Made by a program: the position numbers and the translations under genes. A stretch of 64,000 nucleotides of DNA from Candidatus Babeliales bacterium (GTDB taxonomy: Bacteria > Babelota > Babeliae > Babelales > UASB340): contig JAGLWI010000009.1 of NCBI GenBank assembly GCA_023133515.1, positions 1 through 64,000 of the forward strand, given 5' to 3'. The notes below the pieces were generated by a model. The model did no database searches and was not told the DNA's origin. It saw nothing but the letters and a program-made list of their open reading frames with translations. Positions 46,813 through 55,338 of this stretch are shown piece after piece; the first letter of the stretch is position 1, and each line of letters begins with the position of its first letter.

Positions 46813-47355
46813 ATGTCAAAAATAGGAAGAAAACCAATTCCTTTTTCCTCTGCTAAAATTGAGATTAAGGATAAAAGTGTATTTATAAGTGGTCCAAAGG
46901 GAAAATTTACGCATCATTTGCCTGATCAGGTGGAGTTATCTTTAAAAGACAATTCTTTAGTTTTGTCAATAAAAGAGAACACACGTAATAATAGGATTTT
47001 ATGGGGAATGCATAGAGCTCTGTTGGCAAACAAGGTAAAAGGTGTAGAGATAGGATTTGAAAAAAAAGTTAAAATTGTTGGGCTTGGGTATAAAGCACAA
47101 TTGACTGGAAGAAAATTAATATTTTCTTTGGGATATAGTCATAAAATAAATTATGATTTACCTGAAGGGATTGAAGTGAAGGTTGATAAAACTGGTCAGA
47201 ATTTGATTTTTAAATCTTCAGATAAGATGCTTCTTGGTGAGGTTTGCAGTACTATTAGAAATTTTAGAGCTCCTGAGCCATATAAGGGAACTGGAATAAT
47301 ATTAGAAGGTGAAGTAATTATTAGAAAAGCTGGTAAAACGAAAGTTGCTGCTTAA
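46813..47355 (+). CDS. rplF: 50S ribosomal protein L6
   Basis: Lies near the GTPase-binding region. The 180 residues contain the two repeats of the L6 fold: SKIGRKPIPF with ISGPKGKF, and KVKIVGLGYKAQLTGRKLIFSLGYSHKINYDLPEGI, then the family end RNFRAPEPYKGTGI followed by a Lys-rich tail. The usual KGKGI before the end is KGTGI here. It starts 12 bases after rpsH. Confidence 0.96.
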   Translation: MSKIGRKPIPFSSAKIEIKDKSVFISGPKGKFTHHLPDQVELSLKDNSLVLSIKENTRNNRILWGMHRALLANKVKGVEIGFEKKVKIVGLGYKAQLTGRKLIFSLGYSHKINYDLPEGIEVKVDKTGQNLIFKSSDKMLLGEVCSTIRNFRAPEPYKGTGIILEGEVIIRKAGKTKVAA

Positions 47356-47374
47356 TCGATAGAAGGGTTTTAGA

Positions 47375-47743
47375 GTGAGCTTGCAAAAAAGATTTCAGAA
47401 AAAAATAAAATTACAATCTACAAGAAGGCGTAATAGCGTTAAAAATAGACAGATAAGCAGAGGTACAAAACTTAGAGTTTCTGTGTTTAGAAGTTTAAAT
47501 CATATTCATGGCCAAATAATTAATGATAAAGAACAAAAAACTTTATGCAGTTTTTCTTCTTTAAAGTTAAAAGATGCAAAAGGAGATAAGACTTCAATTG
47601 CAAAACAGGTTGGAATAGAGTTAGGAAAAATAGCTTTACAAAATAATGTAAAAGATGTTTTTTTTGATCGAGGAAAATACTTGTATCACGGTAGAGTGAG
47701 TGCTTTTGCGCAAGGACTTCGTGAAAGTGGATTGCAATTTTGA
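47375..47743 (+). CDS. rplR: 50S ribosomal protein L18
   Basis: 5S rRNA-binding protein of 122 residues. The start is a GTG at 47375 with AAGGG nine bases upstream. The sequence has RGTKLRVSVFRSLNHIHGQIINDKEQKTLCSFSSL, the helix AKQVGIELGKIAL and DRGKYLYHGRVSAFAQGLRESGLQF at the end, as in the family. A 106-base spacer follows, one of the longer ones in the cluster. Confidence 0.95.
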   Translation: MSLQKRFQKKIKLQSTRRRNSVKNRQISRGTKLRVSVFRSLNHIHGQIINDKEQKTLCSFSSLKLKDAKGDKTSIAKQVGIELGKIALQNNVKDVFFDRGKYLYHGRVSAFAQGLRESGLQF

Positions 47744-47849
47744 ATATTATTAATAATTGTTGTCAAATGATTTAAATAATTTAATTAAAAATTGATATTT
47801 CAAGAAAGATTTTATCTTAGAAAAGTGTTAATAATTAGGAAATAAAAAT

Positions 47850-48398
47850 ATGGCTGATGCTAAAAACAAAAAAGAAACATCAACTGTTGAAGAACATTCA
47901 GAAAATGTTTTGAATGTTAGACGTGTTGCAAAGGTTATACGAGGTGGAAGAAGATTTGTTTTTTCTGCTCTTGTAGTTGTTGGTGATAAGAAGGGGCAAG
48001 TTGGTGTTGCTTTAGGGAAGAGTAGAGATGTTTCTTCTGCTATTGCAAAAGCTTCAAAGCGAGCAAGAAAAAACATGTTTCTGGTTCCTTTATATAAAAC
48101 AACAATTCCTTTTACTGTTACGGGAAAGCATGGTGCAAGTTTTGTTTTGATTCGTTCTGCATCGAAGGGAACGGGTGTTATTGCTGGTGGCGCTGTAAGA
48201 GCTGTTATGGAAGCTTTGGGAGTTAAAGATGTGCTTGCAAAGTCTATTGGTTCATCTAATCCACATAATGTTGTAAAGGCCACAATTAAAGCTTTATCAA
48301 AATTAAGATCAGCAAAACAATTAGCAGAATTGAGAGGAAAAAGTGTAGCTCAGATTGTTGGAAAAGAGGTTACAGAGGAAAAGAATGTTGAAGCTTGA
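47850..48398 (+). CDS. rpsE: 30S ribosomal protein S5
   Basis: 182-residue protein of the mRNA entry site. The double-stranded RNA-binding part appears as NVRRVAKVIRGGRRFVFSALVVVGDKKGQVGVALGKSRDVSSAIAKA, and the second half as VTGKHGASFVLIRSASKGTGVIAGGAVRAVMEALGVKDVLAKSIGSSNPHNVVKAT. It is immediately followed, with overlap, by rplO; the usual rpmD between them is missing. Confidence 0.97.
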   Translation: MADAKNKKETSTVEEHSENVLNVRRVAKVIRGGRRFVFSALVVVGDKKGQVGVALGKSRDVSSAIAKASKRARKNMFLVPLYKTTIPFTVTGKHGASFVLIRSASKGTGVIAGGAVRAVMEALGVKDVLAKSIGSSNPHNVVKATIKALSKLRSAKQLAELRGKSVAQIVGKEVTEEKNVEA

Positions 48399-48840
48399 TA
48401 AGTTATTTTTGATTTCTAAAAAAAGAAAAAGAATTGGAAGAGGATCAGACCGTGGTGGTACTTGTTGTCGAGGACATAAGGGACAAAAAGCAAGATCTGG
48501 TTCAGAATCTCGTATTAAACCTTCTTTTGAAGGTGGACAGATGTCTTTTACTCGTCGTATTCCTAAACGGGGTTTTACGAATAATAGATTTAAAAAAGAG
48601 ATTCAGATAATAAATTTAAGTAAGTTGGAAAAATATTTTTCTTCAGGAAATAAGGTAGATCGTGAATCTTTATTTAAAAAAGGATTGATAAAAGGAAAAA
48701 GAAAATTTTTTATAAAAATTCTTGGGGAAGGGAAATTAACAAAAGAATTAATTATTTGTGCGGATGCTTTTAGTAAATCTGCTGTAGAAGCTATAAAGAA
48801 AAGTGGGGGAAAGATTGAGGTGGTAGAAAAGGAGCATTAA
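48385..48840 (+). CDS. rplO: 50S ribosomal protein L15
   Basis: I set the start at the ATG at 48385 because AGAGGA ends five bases upstream, giving 151 residues. The N-terminus has KRKRIGRGSDRGGTCCRGHKGQKARSGS and SFEGGQMSFTRRIPKRGFTN, typical of L15; the C-terminal domain KGKRKFFIKILGEGKLTKELIICADAFSKSAVEAIKKSGG closes the protein. It overlaps rpsE by 14 bases. Confidence 0.95.
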   Translation: MLKLDKLFLISKKRKRIGRGSDRGGTCCRGHKGQKARSGSESRIKPSFEGGQMSFTRRIPKRGFTNNRFKKEIQIINLSKLEKYFSSGNKVDRESLFKKGLIKGKRKFFIKILGEGKLTKELIICADAFSKSAVEAIKKSGGKIEVVEKEH

Positions 48841-48841
48841 A

Positions 48842-50164
48842 GTGATAGTTTTACTTAAAAATTTTAAAAATATTTTTTTAATTCCAGATTTAAGACGTAA
48901 AGTTTTTTTTACTTTGGGAGTTTTGGCCGTTTTTAGATTTGGATCATTTATTCCTATTCCAGGTATAAATACAGCAGCATTAAAATCTTTATTAGGTTCA
49001 AAAGTTGCTGGTGGGCTTCTTTCTTATTTAGATCTTTTTTCTGGAGGAGCATTAAGAAGGTTTTCTATTTTTGCTTTGGGAATGATTCCTTATATTAATG
49101 CATCTATTATGATGCAACTTCTTACAGTTATGTTGCCCTCATTAGAACAGTTATCTAAGGAGGGAGAATATGGAAGAAAAATTATTGGTCAGTATACAAG
49201 ATATTTAACTTTGGGTTTGAGTATTATTCAAGGATTTGGAATTTCTATTTTTATTGAAAGTCAGGCTCATTTAGGTCTTATTTTAAATCCTGGTTGGAGT
49301 TTTAGATTAACAACTGTTTTGATATTGAGTGTTGGTGCGATTTTTGTTATGTGGCTTGGAGAACAGATAAATGGACATGGTATTGGTAATGGAAGTTCAA
49401 TGATAATTTTTGCAGGAATAGTTGTTGGATTGCCAGGAGCTATTTTAATGGTTTTGAATCATCTTAAAATGGGGCAGATGGATCCATTACTAGCAGGATT
49501 GTTGATTTTGATAACGATAACTGTTATTGGTTGCATAATTTTTCTTGAAAAAGGTGAAAGACGGGTTGTGGTTCAATATGCAAAAAGAGTAGTAGGACAC
49601 AAAGTGTATGGAGGTCAAAGTTCTTATATTCCATTAAAAATAAATCCTTCAGGAGTGATTCCTGTTATTTTTGCAAGTGCAATTATTCAGCTTCCTATGC
49701 TTATTTCAAATATGCTTGCGTCAAAGTTTCCAGCTTTAGTTTTTATTTCTGATTGGTTTTCTTATGGAAGCTTTTTGTTTTATGTTTTACAAGCAGGTTT
49801 GATTATCTTTTTTGCTTTCTTTTATACAGCTGTTATTTTTAATCCTGTTGAATTGGCGGATAATATTAGAAAATCAGGTGGATTTATTCCAGGGATAAGG
49901 CCTGGTAAGCGTACTGCAGAGTTTTTTGATTATCTTTTGACAAGGATCGGTCTTCCAGGAGCAATTTATTTAGCAACTTTGGCTGTTCTTCCTAGCATTT
50001 TGCAAAACTTTTTTAATTTCCCAGTGATGTTTAGTGGAATCAGTCTTTTAATCGTAATTGGTGTTGCCATGGATACTTCTGCTCAAATAGAGTCTCATTT
50101 GATAGAAAGACGATATGAAGGATTTTTGACTACGGGTAGATTAAAAGGAAGGCTTGGAAGATAG
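48842..50164 (+). CDS. secY: protein translocase subunit SecY
   Basis: Central channel of the Sec translocon with ten membrane helices. Start is a GTG at 48842 with GGAG upstream. Signatures are FRFGSFIPIPGIN (about 31-43), the plug region LLSYLDLFSGGALRRFSIFALGMIPYINASIMMQLL, the GKEEGEYGRK-like cytoplasmic loop (KEGEYGRKIIGQYTRY) and GIGNGSSMIIFAGI. The C-terminus ETRYEGF-like segment ends in RLKGRLGR. Length 440 residues is standard. It exports, among others, the many secreted proteins in this window. Confidence 0.98.
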   Translation: MIVLLKNFKNIFLIPDLRRKVFFTLGVLAVFRFGSFIPIPGINTAALKSLLGSKVAGGLLSYLDLFSGGALRRFSIFALGMIPYINASIMMQLLTVMLPSLEQLSKEGEYGRKIIGQYTRYLTLGLSIIQGFGISIFIESQAHLGLILNPGWSFRLTTVLILSVGAIFVMWLGEQINGHGIGNGSSMIIFAGIVVGLPGAILMVLNHLKMGQMDPLLAGLLILITITVIGCIIFLEKGERRVVVQYAKRVVGHKVYGGQSSYIPLKINPSGVIPVIFASAIIQLPMLISNMLASKFPALVFISDWFSYGSFLFYVLQAGLIIFFAFFYTAVIFNPVELADNIRKSGGFIPGIRPGKRTAEFFDYLLTRIGLPGAIYLATLAVLPSILQNFFNFPVMFSGISLLIVIGVAMDTSAQIESHLIERRYEGFLTTGRLKGRLGR

Positions 50165-50166
50165 AA

Positions 50167-50880
50167 ATGCATCAAGACGGTTATTCAAAAATAATATTTT
50201 CATTTTTTGGTCCTCCAGGTTCTGGTAAGGGCACCGTAGCTGAAATGTGTGTTCAAGGGTTGGGTTTTAAAGTTTTATCTACTGGGAATTTATTCAGAAA
50301 GCATATTTCCCTTGGAACAGATTTTGGAAAATTGATCAAAGATTATATAGATATTGGAAAGTTGGTTCCAGATGAATTTGTTGGAAATATTGTTTTGGAT
50401 TGGTTAAAAGATGCGGCTTCTAGCGGAATGCCAATTATTTTGGATGGATATCCTAGGACGAGTGGACAAGCTGAGCATTTTTTCAAAACTTTTAAGGATT
50501 TTGCGCCTGATTATGAATTTAGAGTAATTTATTTTATAATATCAGATGAAGAAGTAATTAAAAGACTTACTAATAGGTTTGTTTGCCAAAACAAAAATTG
50601 TCAAGCAGTTTACCCTCCTTTTGCTCCAGCAGTTAAAAAAGGTATCTGTGATTTGTGTGGTGAAAAAATTGTGCGAAGAAAAGATGACAGCGTAGAAGTT
50701 GTTAAGGATAGATTAAGACAATATCCACGTTATAAAGATGATCTTTTAAGTTATTACAAAAAAACAGATTTACTAGTAGAATCGTTTGATGTTGAAGGAA
50801 AATCAATTGAGAATGTATTTAAAAGTTTTAAAGAAGATTATTTAAATGGAGATTCGATAAATGGTATTGATAAAGAATAA
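50167..50880 (+). CDS. adk: adenylate kinase
   Basis: Balances AMP, ADP and ATP. P-loop GPPGSGKGT (about 16-24), the AMP-binding segment TGNLFR and LDGYPRTSGQAEHF, and the LID with Cys residues. The LID is atypical in that its first pair is C-x4-C (CQNKNC) rather than C-x2-C, while the second is the usual CDLC; zinc binding is therefore likely but altered. The 237 residues are slightly longer than the 215 standard. It follows secY by two bases and overlaps map by 20. Confidence 0.95.
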   Translation: MHQDGYSKIIFSFFGPPGSGKGTVAEMCVQGLGFKVLSTGNLFRKHISLGTDFGKLIKDYIDIGKLVPDEFVGNIVLDWLKDAASSGMPIILDGYPRTSGQAEHFFKTFKDFAPDYEFRVIYFIISDEEVIKRLTNRFVCQNKNCQAVYPPFAPAVKKGICDLCGEKIVRRKDDSVEVVKDRLRQYPRYKDDLLSYYKKTDLLVESFDVEGKSIENVFKSFKEDYLNGDSINGIDKE

Positions 50881-51610
50881 ATCAGCAATTGAAAAAATGC
50901 ATATTGCAGGTAAACTTTTAGCGCAAATATTACATGAAGTTAAAAGTCATGTTGTTAAAGGAGCTACAACATTACAGATTGATAATTTTATTGAAAATCG
51001 AATGAAAGATCTTGGGCTTAAGGCAGAATGTAAAGGTTACGCTGGATATAAATATGCTACATGTATTTCTTTGAATGATGTTATTGTTCATGGGGTTCCA
51101 TCAGATAAAATAGTTTTAAAATCTGGTGATTTTGTTAAAATAGACGTAGTTGGATCTTATAAAAATTATTGTGTGGACATGGCACGTTTTTTTTTCGTTG
51201 GAAATGTTGGTCCAGTGGTTAAAAAAATTGCACAAGTTTCTCAAAATGCTTTGGATAAAGCGATTGAATTAGTTGTGGAAGGAAACAGACTTTCTGATAT
51301 TTCTTTTGGTATTCAAAAAGAAGTTGAAAAAGAAGGATTTAACGTTATAAGAAAGTTTGCTGGTCATGGCATTGGGAAAGATATGCATGAAGAACCTGAC
51401 ATTCCAAATTATGGTAAAGCTGGCTGTGGACCTGTTTTAAGAGAAGGGATGACATTGGCTATTGAACCTATGATTAGCGAGAGAAGTTATTTGGTTGAAG
51501 TAATGGAGGATGGTTGGACTGCAAAAACGGCAGATGGTGGGTTGGCAGGACATGTAGAGGATACAGTTTTAGTTACAAATAATGGACCTCAGATTTTAAC
51601 AAGAATTTAA
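50861..51610 (+). CDS. map: methionine aminopeptidase
   Basis: Removes the initiator methionine. M24A fold with dimetal ligands Asp in [18 protein letters not shown] (two Asp), His in [14 protein letters not shown], Glu in AIEPMIS and Glu in GHVEDTVLV. The 249-residue length fits type Ia. The catalytic His in NDVIVHGVP is present. It overlaps adk by 20 bases, so a start slightly downstream is conceivable but the N-terminus is family-like ([16 protein letters not shown]). Confidence 0.95.
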   Translation: MVLIKNKSAIEKMHIAGKLLAQILHEVKSHVVKGATTLQIDNFIENRMKDLGLKAECKGYAGYKYATCISLNDVIVHGVPSDKIVLKSGDFVKIDVVGSYKNYCVDMARFFFVGNVGPVVKKIAQVSQNALDKAIELVVEGNRLSDISFGIQKEVEKEGFNVIRKFAGHGIGKDMHEEPDIPNYGKAGCGPVLREGMTLAIEPMISERSYLVEVMEDGWTAKTADGGLAGHVEDTVLVTNNGPQILTRI

Positions 51611-51632
51611 TATCTTGTGTCGTAAAAGTATT

Positions 51633-51857
51633 ATGAAAAAGAAAAAAGAAGTAATTATTGTCGATGGGGTGGTTTTAAAAGCATTACCTAATGCTATGTT
51701 TCAAGTTGAGATTGAAGGGGGACACAAGATATTGGGACATGTTTCTGGTAAGATGCGAATGCATTATATAAAATTACTTCCAGGAGATAAAGTTGCAGTA
51801 GAACTTTCTCCATATGATTTGACAAAAGGAAGAATTATTTCTCGATATAAAGTATAA
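51633..51857 (+). CDS. infA: translation initiation factor IF-1
   Basis: OB-fold initiation factor of 74 residues from the ATG at 51633; an in-frame TTG 18 bases upstream would add a short tail. The sequence [67 protein letters not shown] is the family pattern; only the start MKKKKE replaces the usual MAKED. It lies between map and rpmJ, its usual position. Confidence 0.95.
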   Translation: MKKKKEVIIVDGVVLKALPNAMFQVEIEGGHKILGHVSGKMRMHYIKLLPGDKVAVELSPYDLTKGRIISRYKV

Positions 51858-51912
51858 AGAAAAAACGGTAATAATGTTTTATGTGTATTTTTTAAATGAA
51901 AGATAAATAATC

Positions 51913-52029
51913 ATGAAGGTACGGACATCGGTGAAAAAAATTTGTGCTTATTGTAAAATTGTGCGAAGAGGTAGGATAGTTAGAGTTATTTGTAAGAGGA
52001 ATCCAAGGCATAAACAACGCCAAGGTTAA
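51913..52029 (+). CDS. rpmJ: 50S ribosomal protein L36
   Basis: A short gene of 38 residues starting [15 protein letters not shown] and ending [10 protein letters not shown]. The zinc ligands C11, C14, C27 and H33 are all present, so this is the zinc-binding type. The L36 gene normally sits here between infA and rpsM. The ribosome binding site is weak (AAAGATAAATAATC). Confidence 0.96.
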   Translation: MKVRTSVKKICAYCKIVRRGRIVRVICKRNPRHKQRQG

Positions 52030-52056
52030 TTTAATTAGGTATAGAGAGGTTTTTGC

Positions 52057-52446
52057 ATGGCTCGTATTGAAGGTGTTCATTTACCCAATAGTAAACGGTT
52101 AGAGATTGGTCTTACTTATATTTTTGGTATCGGATTGCAAAGATCAAAAAATATTTTAAAGTATACAAAAATTGACCCAAATATTAGGATCAAGGATTTA
52201 TCTCATGATCAGATTGCTACTATTCAAAAGTATATAAGTGATAAGTATAAAGTTGAGGGAGATTTGCATAAAGAAATCACATTGAATATAAAGCGATTGC
52301 AGGAAATAGGTTCTTACCGTGGATTGAGACATAAAAGATCTCTCCCTGTAAGAGGCCAGCGTACTAAAACAAATGCTAGAACTCGAAAGGGTCCTAGGCG
52401 TCCTGGCGCAGCGATTACTCTAAAGAAAACCGTTACTAAAAAGTAG
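52057..52446 (+). CDS. rpsM: 30S ribosomal protein S13
   Basis: Head protein contacting both subunits. The 129 residues begin [34 protein letters not shown] (helix-two-turn-helix), continue with the [48 protein letters not shown] signature and end in a Lys-rich tail. It opens the alpha section of the supercluster. Confidence 0.97.
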   Translation: MARIEGVHLPNSKRLEIGLTYIFGIGLQRSKNILKYTKIDPNIRIKDLSHDQIATIQKYISDKYKVEGDLHKEITLNIKRLQEIGSYRGLRHKRSLPVRGQRTKTNARTRKGPRRPGAAITLKKTVTKK

Positions 52447-52474
52447 ATTGAGATAGTTTATAAAAGAGGTAAAA

Positions 52475-52861
52475 ATGGCATATAAAAAGAAGGTAAAAAA
52501 GAAACAACTTAAAGGAATTGATATTGTTATAGCTCATGTAAAATCTACCTTTAATAATACTATTGTATCCATAACCAATCCTGATGGTGATGTTATTTTG
52601 CGTGGAAGTGCTGGTAGCTTAGGCTTTAAAGGAGCGAGAAAAGGTACTCCTTTTGCGGCAACACAAGTTGCAAATAATTTGGCAAAGCAGATGAAAGATA
52701 TTGGGGTAAGGTTGGTTGAGGTAAATATGCGTGGTCCAGGTTCTGGTCGTGATTCTGTTGTAAGAGCGTTGCAGTCGTCTGGATTGACTATAACAACTTT
52801 AAGGGATGTAACACCTCTTCCTCATAACGGTTGTCGAGCTCCTAAAAAAAGAAGAGTTTAG
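52475..52861 (+). CDS. rpsK: 30S ribosomal protein S11
   Basis: 128-residue platform protein. HVKSTFNNTIVSITNPDGDVILRGSAGSLGFKGARKGTPFAATQVAN and EVNMRGPGSGRDSVVRALQSSGLTITTLRDVTPLPHNGCRAPKKRRV are highly conserved. AAGAGG lies about seven bases before the ATG. Confidence 0.98.
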   Translation: MAYKKKVKKKQLKGIDIVIAHVKSTFNNTIVSITNPDGDVILRGSAGSLGFKGARKGTPFAATQVANNLAKQMKDIGVRLVEVNMRGPGSGRDSVVRALQSSGLTITTLRDVTPLPHNGCRAPKKRRV

Positions 52862-52939
52862 AATTATTTTGTAAATAATTAAAATTTATTGAAAAGTATA
52901 AAAAGTAAGATAGTTGGTTGAGTAATTAAATAGGTTGAT

Positions 52940-53569
52940 ATGACTACAGCATGTAGAAAATGTCGTCAGGTTGGCGAAAAATTATTTTTAAAAGGCGCGA
53001 AATGTCGTACGGCTAAGTGTGCGATGGAAGTAAAGTCTGCGGCTCCTGGAAATAAAATGAAAAGAGGTAGAGTAAAAAAGATTTCTGAATATGGAAAGCA
53101 GCTTAAAGAGAAACAAAAAGTAAAATTTATGTATGGTATTTTGGAGAAACAGTTTAGACGTTTTTTTGAAAAAGCATCAAAGTTTAAGGGTGTGACAGGA
53201 GAAAATTTGCTTTCTTTATTGGAGCGAAGACTTGATAATGTATTGTTTCGATTGAAAATGGTTTTTTCTCGTAGACAAGCCAGGTTGTTGATTGTTCATG
53301 GTCATATTTTTGTTAACGGGAAAAGAGTAAAATCTCCTTCTTATCTTGTAAGTGAAGGAGATGCGATTACATTATCACCAACTACAGAAAAAAATACCAA
53401 GTTTATAACGACTGTTGTAGACAAAAGAATGGGTATTGGAATTAAAGTTCCAGAGTGGTTAGAATTACAAAAAAAAGAACGAAAGGGAATTATTCTTCGT
53501 CTTCCTATTCGTTCAGATATTACTGTTCCAATTGAGGAGCATTTGATTGTTGAGTTATATTCTAAGTGA
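52940..53569 (+). CDS. rpsD: 30S ribosomal protein S4 (zinc-binding form)
   Basis: Primary 16S rRNA-binding protein. The N-terminal zinc motif is complete: C5, C8, then a Cys pair at about 22 and 27 in GEKLFLKGAKCRTAKCA. The S4 RNA-binding domain appears as LERRLDNVLFRLKMVFSRRQARLLIVHGHIFVNGKRVKSPSYLVSEGD. The 209 residues are a normal length. The start lacks the usual MARYTG and begins MTTACRKC, a shorter N-terminus. Confidence 0.96.
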   Translation: MTTACRKCRQVGEKLFLKGAKCRTAKCAMEVKSAAPGNKMKRGRVKKISEYGKQLKEKQKVKFMYGILEKQFRRFFEKASKFKGVTGENLLSLLERRLDNVLFRLKMVFSRRQARLLIVHGHIFVNGKRVKSPSYLVSEGDAITLSPTTEKNTKFITTVVDKRMGIGIKVPEWLELQKKERKGIILRLPIRSDITVPIEEHLIVELYSK

Positions 53570-53626
53570 TTTAGTATTAAGTAATTTAGAAATTTTTATT
53601 GTAAAAAAATATCTATTGGAGACCTA

Positions 53627-54685
53627 ATGCAGGAGATAATATATAAACCGTTAATACTTCCGAAAGTGAAGTGGGAAAGAAAATCGTTATCTGATACTTT
53701 TGGTGAATTGGTAGTTCAGCCGTTGGAACCTGGATTTGGGATTACATTGGGAAATTCATTAAGACGTGCTATTTTGTCTTCCGTTGAAGGTTCTGCTGTG
53801 ACATCAGTTATTATAAAAGGTGTTAATAATGAATTTTCGACAAGTAAAGGTATCATGGAGGATACGTTACATATTTTGCTAAATATTAAAGGAATAGTTG
53901 TTAAAAATGAAACAGGAGAGCCAGGCAAAATGCATTTGAAGGTTAGTGATAAAAGTGTTGCAAGAGTTTCTGATATTAAAGCTGACGATCATTTGCAGCT
54001 TATAAATAAAGATCATATTATTGCTCATTTGGCTTCAGATGGAGAATTAGAAATTGAGTTTTTTGTAGAAAATGGAAGAGGATATTTATCTGCTCAGTGG
54101 CCTCGTGGTGAAGCATTACAAACTGATGATAAAATTTATATTGATTCGATGTTTTCAGATGTAAAAAGAGTAGAGTTTAAAGTTGAAAAAACTCGTGTTG
54201 GTGAGGCTATAGATTATGATAGGTTAATTTTAAAGATTTATACAAATGGTGCAATAAAACCTGTAGACGTTATTCATTATAGTACTTCTGTTTTAAGAAC
54301 TCAGTTGGAACATTTTTTGATAAAAGATGAAATTCCTTTTAACGAAATTTCTAAAGAAAAAGAAGAAGAAATTGAAAAAGTTGGAATAACAGATATTAAA
54401 GGCCCAACAAAAGGTCTTCCTGTAGAATTATTTTTAAAGCCAATTGATGAACTAGAATTTTCTGTTAGAGCGCATAATTGTTTAATTGGTGCAGGAATTA
54501 GAAGGGTCATAGATTTAGTAAATCTTACCGATGAAGATCTTTTGAAGATAAAAAATTTTGGACGAAAATCTTTGCGGGAAGTAAAAGAGATCATATGTGC
54601 TTTTGGATTACATTTGGGAATGAATGTTAAAGAATTAGATCTTAAAAAAATTATCAAGGAAAAAGAGGATAGTCTAAAATCATGA
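53627..54685 (+). CDS. rpoA: DNA-directed RNA polymerase subunit alpha
   Basis: Two-domain alpha subunit of 352 residues. The N-terminal dimerisation domain has the LEPGFGITLGNSLRRAILSSVEGSAVTSV signature and the GRGYLSAQ stretch; the C-terminal domain starts after a linker rich in Glu and Lys (about 245-265) with LEFSVRAHNCLIGAGIRRVIDLVNLTDEDLLKIKNFGRKSLREVKEII, which carries the UP-element-binding surface. GGAGAC lies before the ATG. Its last four bases overlap the start of rplQ. Confidence 0.98.
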   Translation: MQEIIYKPLILPKVKWERKSLSDTFGELVVQPLEPGFGITLGNSLRRAILSSVEGSAVTSVIIKGVNNEFSTSKGIMEDTLHILLNIKGIVVKNETGEPGKMHLKVSDKSVARVSDIKADDHLQLINKDHIIAHLASDGELEIEFFVENGRGYLSAQWPRGEALQTDDKIYIDSMFSDVKRVEFKVEKTRVGEAIDYDRLILKIYTNGAIKPVDVIHYSTSVLRTQLEHFLIKDEIPFNEISKEKEEEIEKVGITDIKGPTKGLPVELFLKPIDELEFSVRAHNCLIGAGIRRVIDLVNLTDEDLLKIKNFGRKSLREVKEIICAFGLHLGMNVKELDLKKIIKEKEDSLKS

Positions 54686-55038
54686 AACATCAGATTGGTA
54701 GAAAAAAACTAAATAGAAAGTCTCCACATAGAAAATCTATGCTAAGGAATCAAATTATCCATTTGATACGATATGGTTTTTTGCAGAGTACGAAAGTAAG
54801 GGTTAAGCAGGTTCAAAAAATTACAGAGAAAATTGTTACAATTGCACGGCGAGGTAGTGATTTTAATACTATTCGAAGTGTAAAAAAAGTTTTGCCTTAT
54901 GACCCAAAAATGGTAGAAAAATTGATTGGAGAAATTGCACCAAAATATGTTGATAGACCTGGAGGTTATACAAGAGTTATACCTTTAGGAAAAAGAAAAA
55001 GTGATACTGCCCAGATTGCTAGACTTGAATGGGTTTAA
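54682..55038 (+). CDS. rplQ: 50S ribosomal protein L17
   Basis: Last gene of the supercluster, 118 residues. HQIGRKKLNRKSPHRKSMLRNQIIHLIRYGFLQSTKVRVKQ and YDPKMVEKLIGEIAPKYVDRPGGYTRVIPLGKRKSDTAQIARLEW are typical of L17. The start overlaps rpoA by four bases (ATGA). An intrinsic terminator follows after about 80 bases. Confidence 0.97.
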   Translation: MKHQIGRKKLNRKSPHRKSMLRNQIIHLIRYGFLQSTKVRVKQVQKITEKIVTIARRGSDFNTIRSVKKVLPYDPKMVEKLIGEIAPKYVDRPGGYTRVIPLGKRKSDTAQIARLEWV

Positions 55039-55118
55039 TATTTTTATTTATGAACTATAATCTTTCTGAAGGTTTGTAATTTTTAAATATTCTTAAAAAA
55101 ATAATTTGTTTTTAAAAG

Positions 55119-55148
55119 TCCCGACTTTTTATGAGTTGGGATTTTTTT
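55119..55148 (+). terminator. Rho-independent terminator of the ribosomal supercluster
   Basis: TCCCGACT (55119-55126) pairs with AGTTGGGA (55134-55141) with one G-U pair, around a seven-base loop, and is followed by seven T residues (55142-55148). It is the only GC-rich hairpin in this spacer and sits after rplQ, where a terminator is expected. Confidence 0.92.
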
Positions 55149-55338
55149 ATTAAAGTTATTTTGTGAAAATTTAATTTTTTAAACAGAAATTGGGTTTTGA
55201 TGGAAGTTTTTAACTTTTTTTTGAAATTTGTTGATTTTATTTTTAGTTTTATAGAAAATACATTGTAAATTGTTATTAATGTATTTGGATTTTATTTTTT
55301 TTATTTTTATCTTTTGAATTAAATTTTTTAGGTGATAG

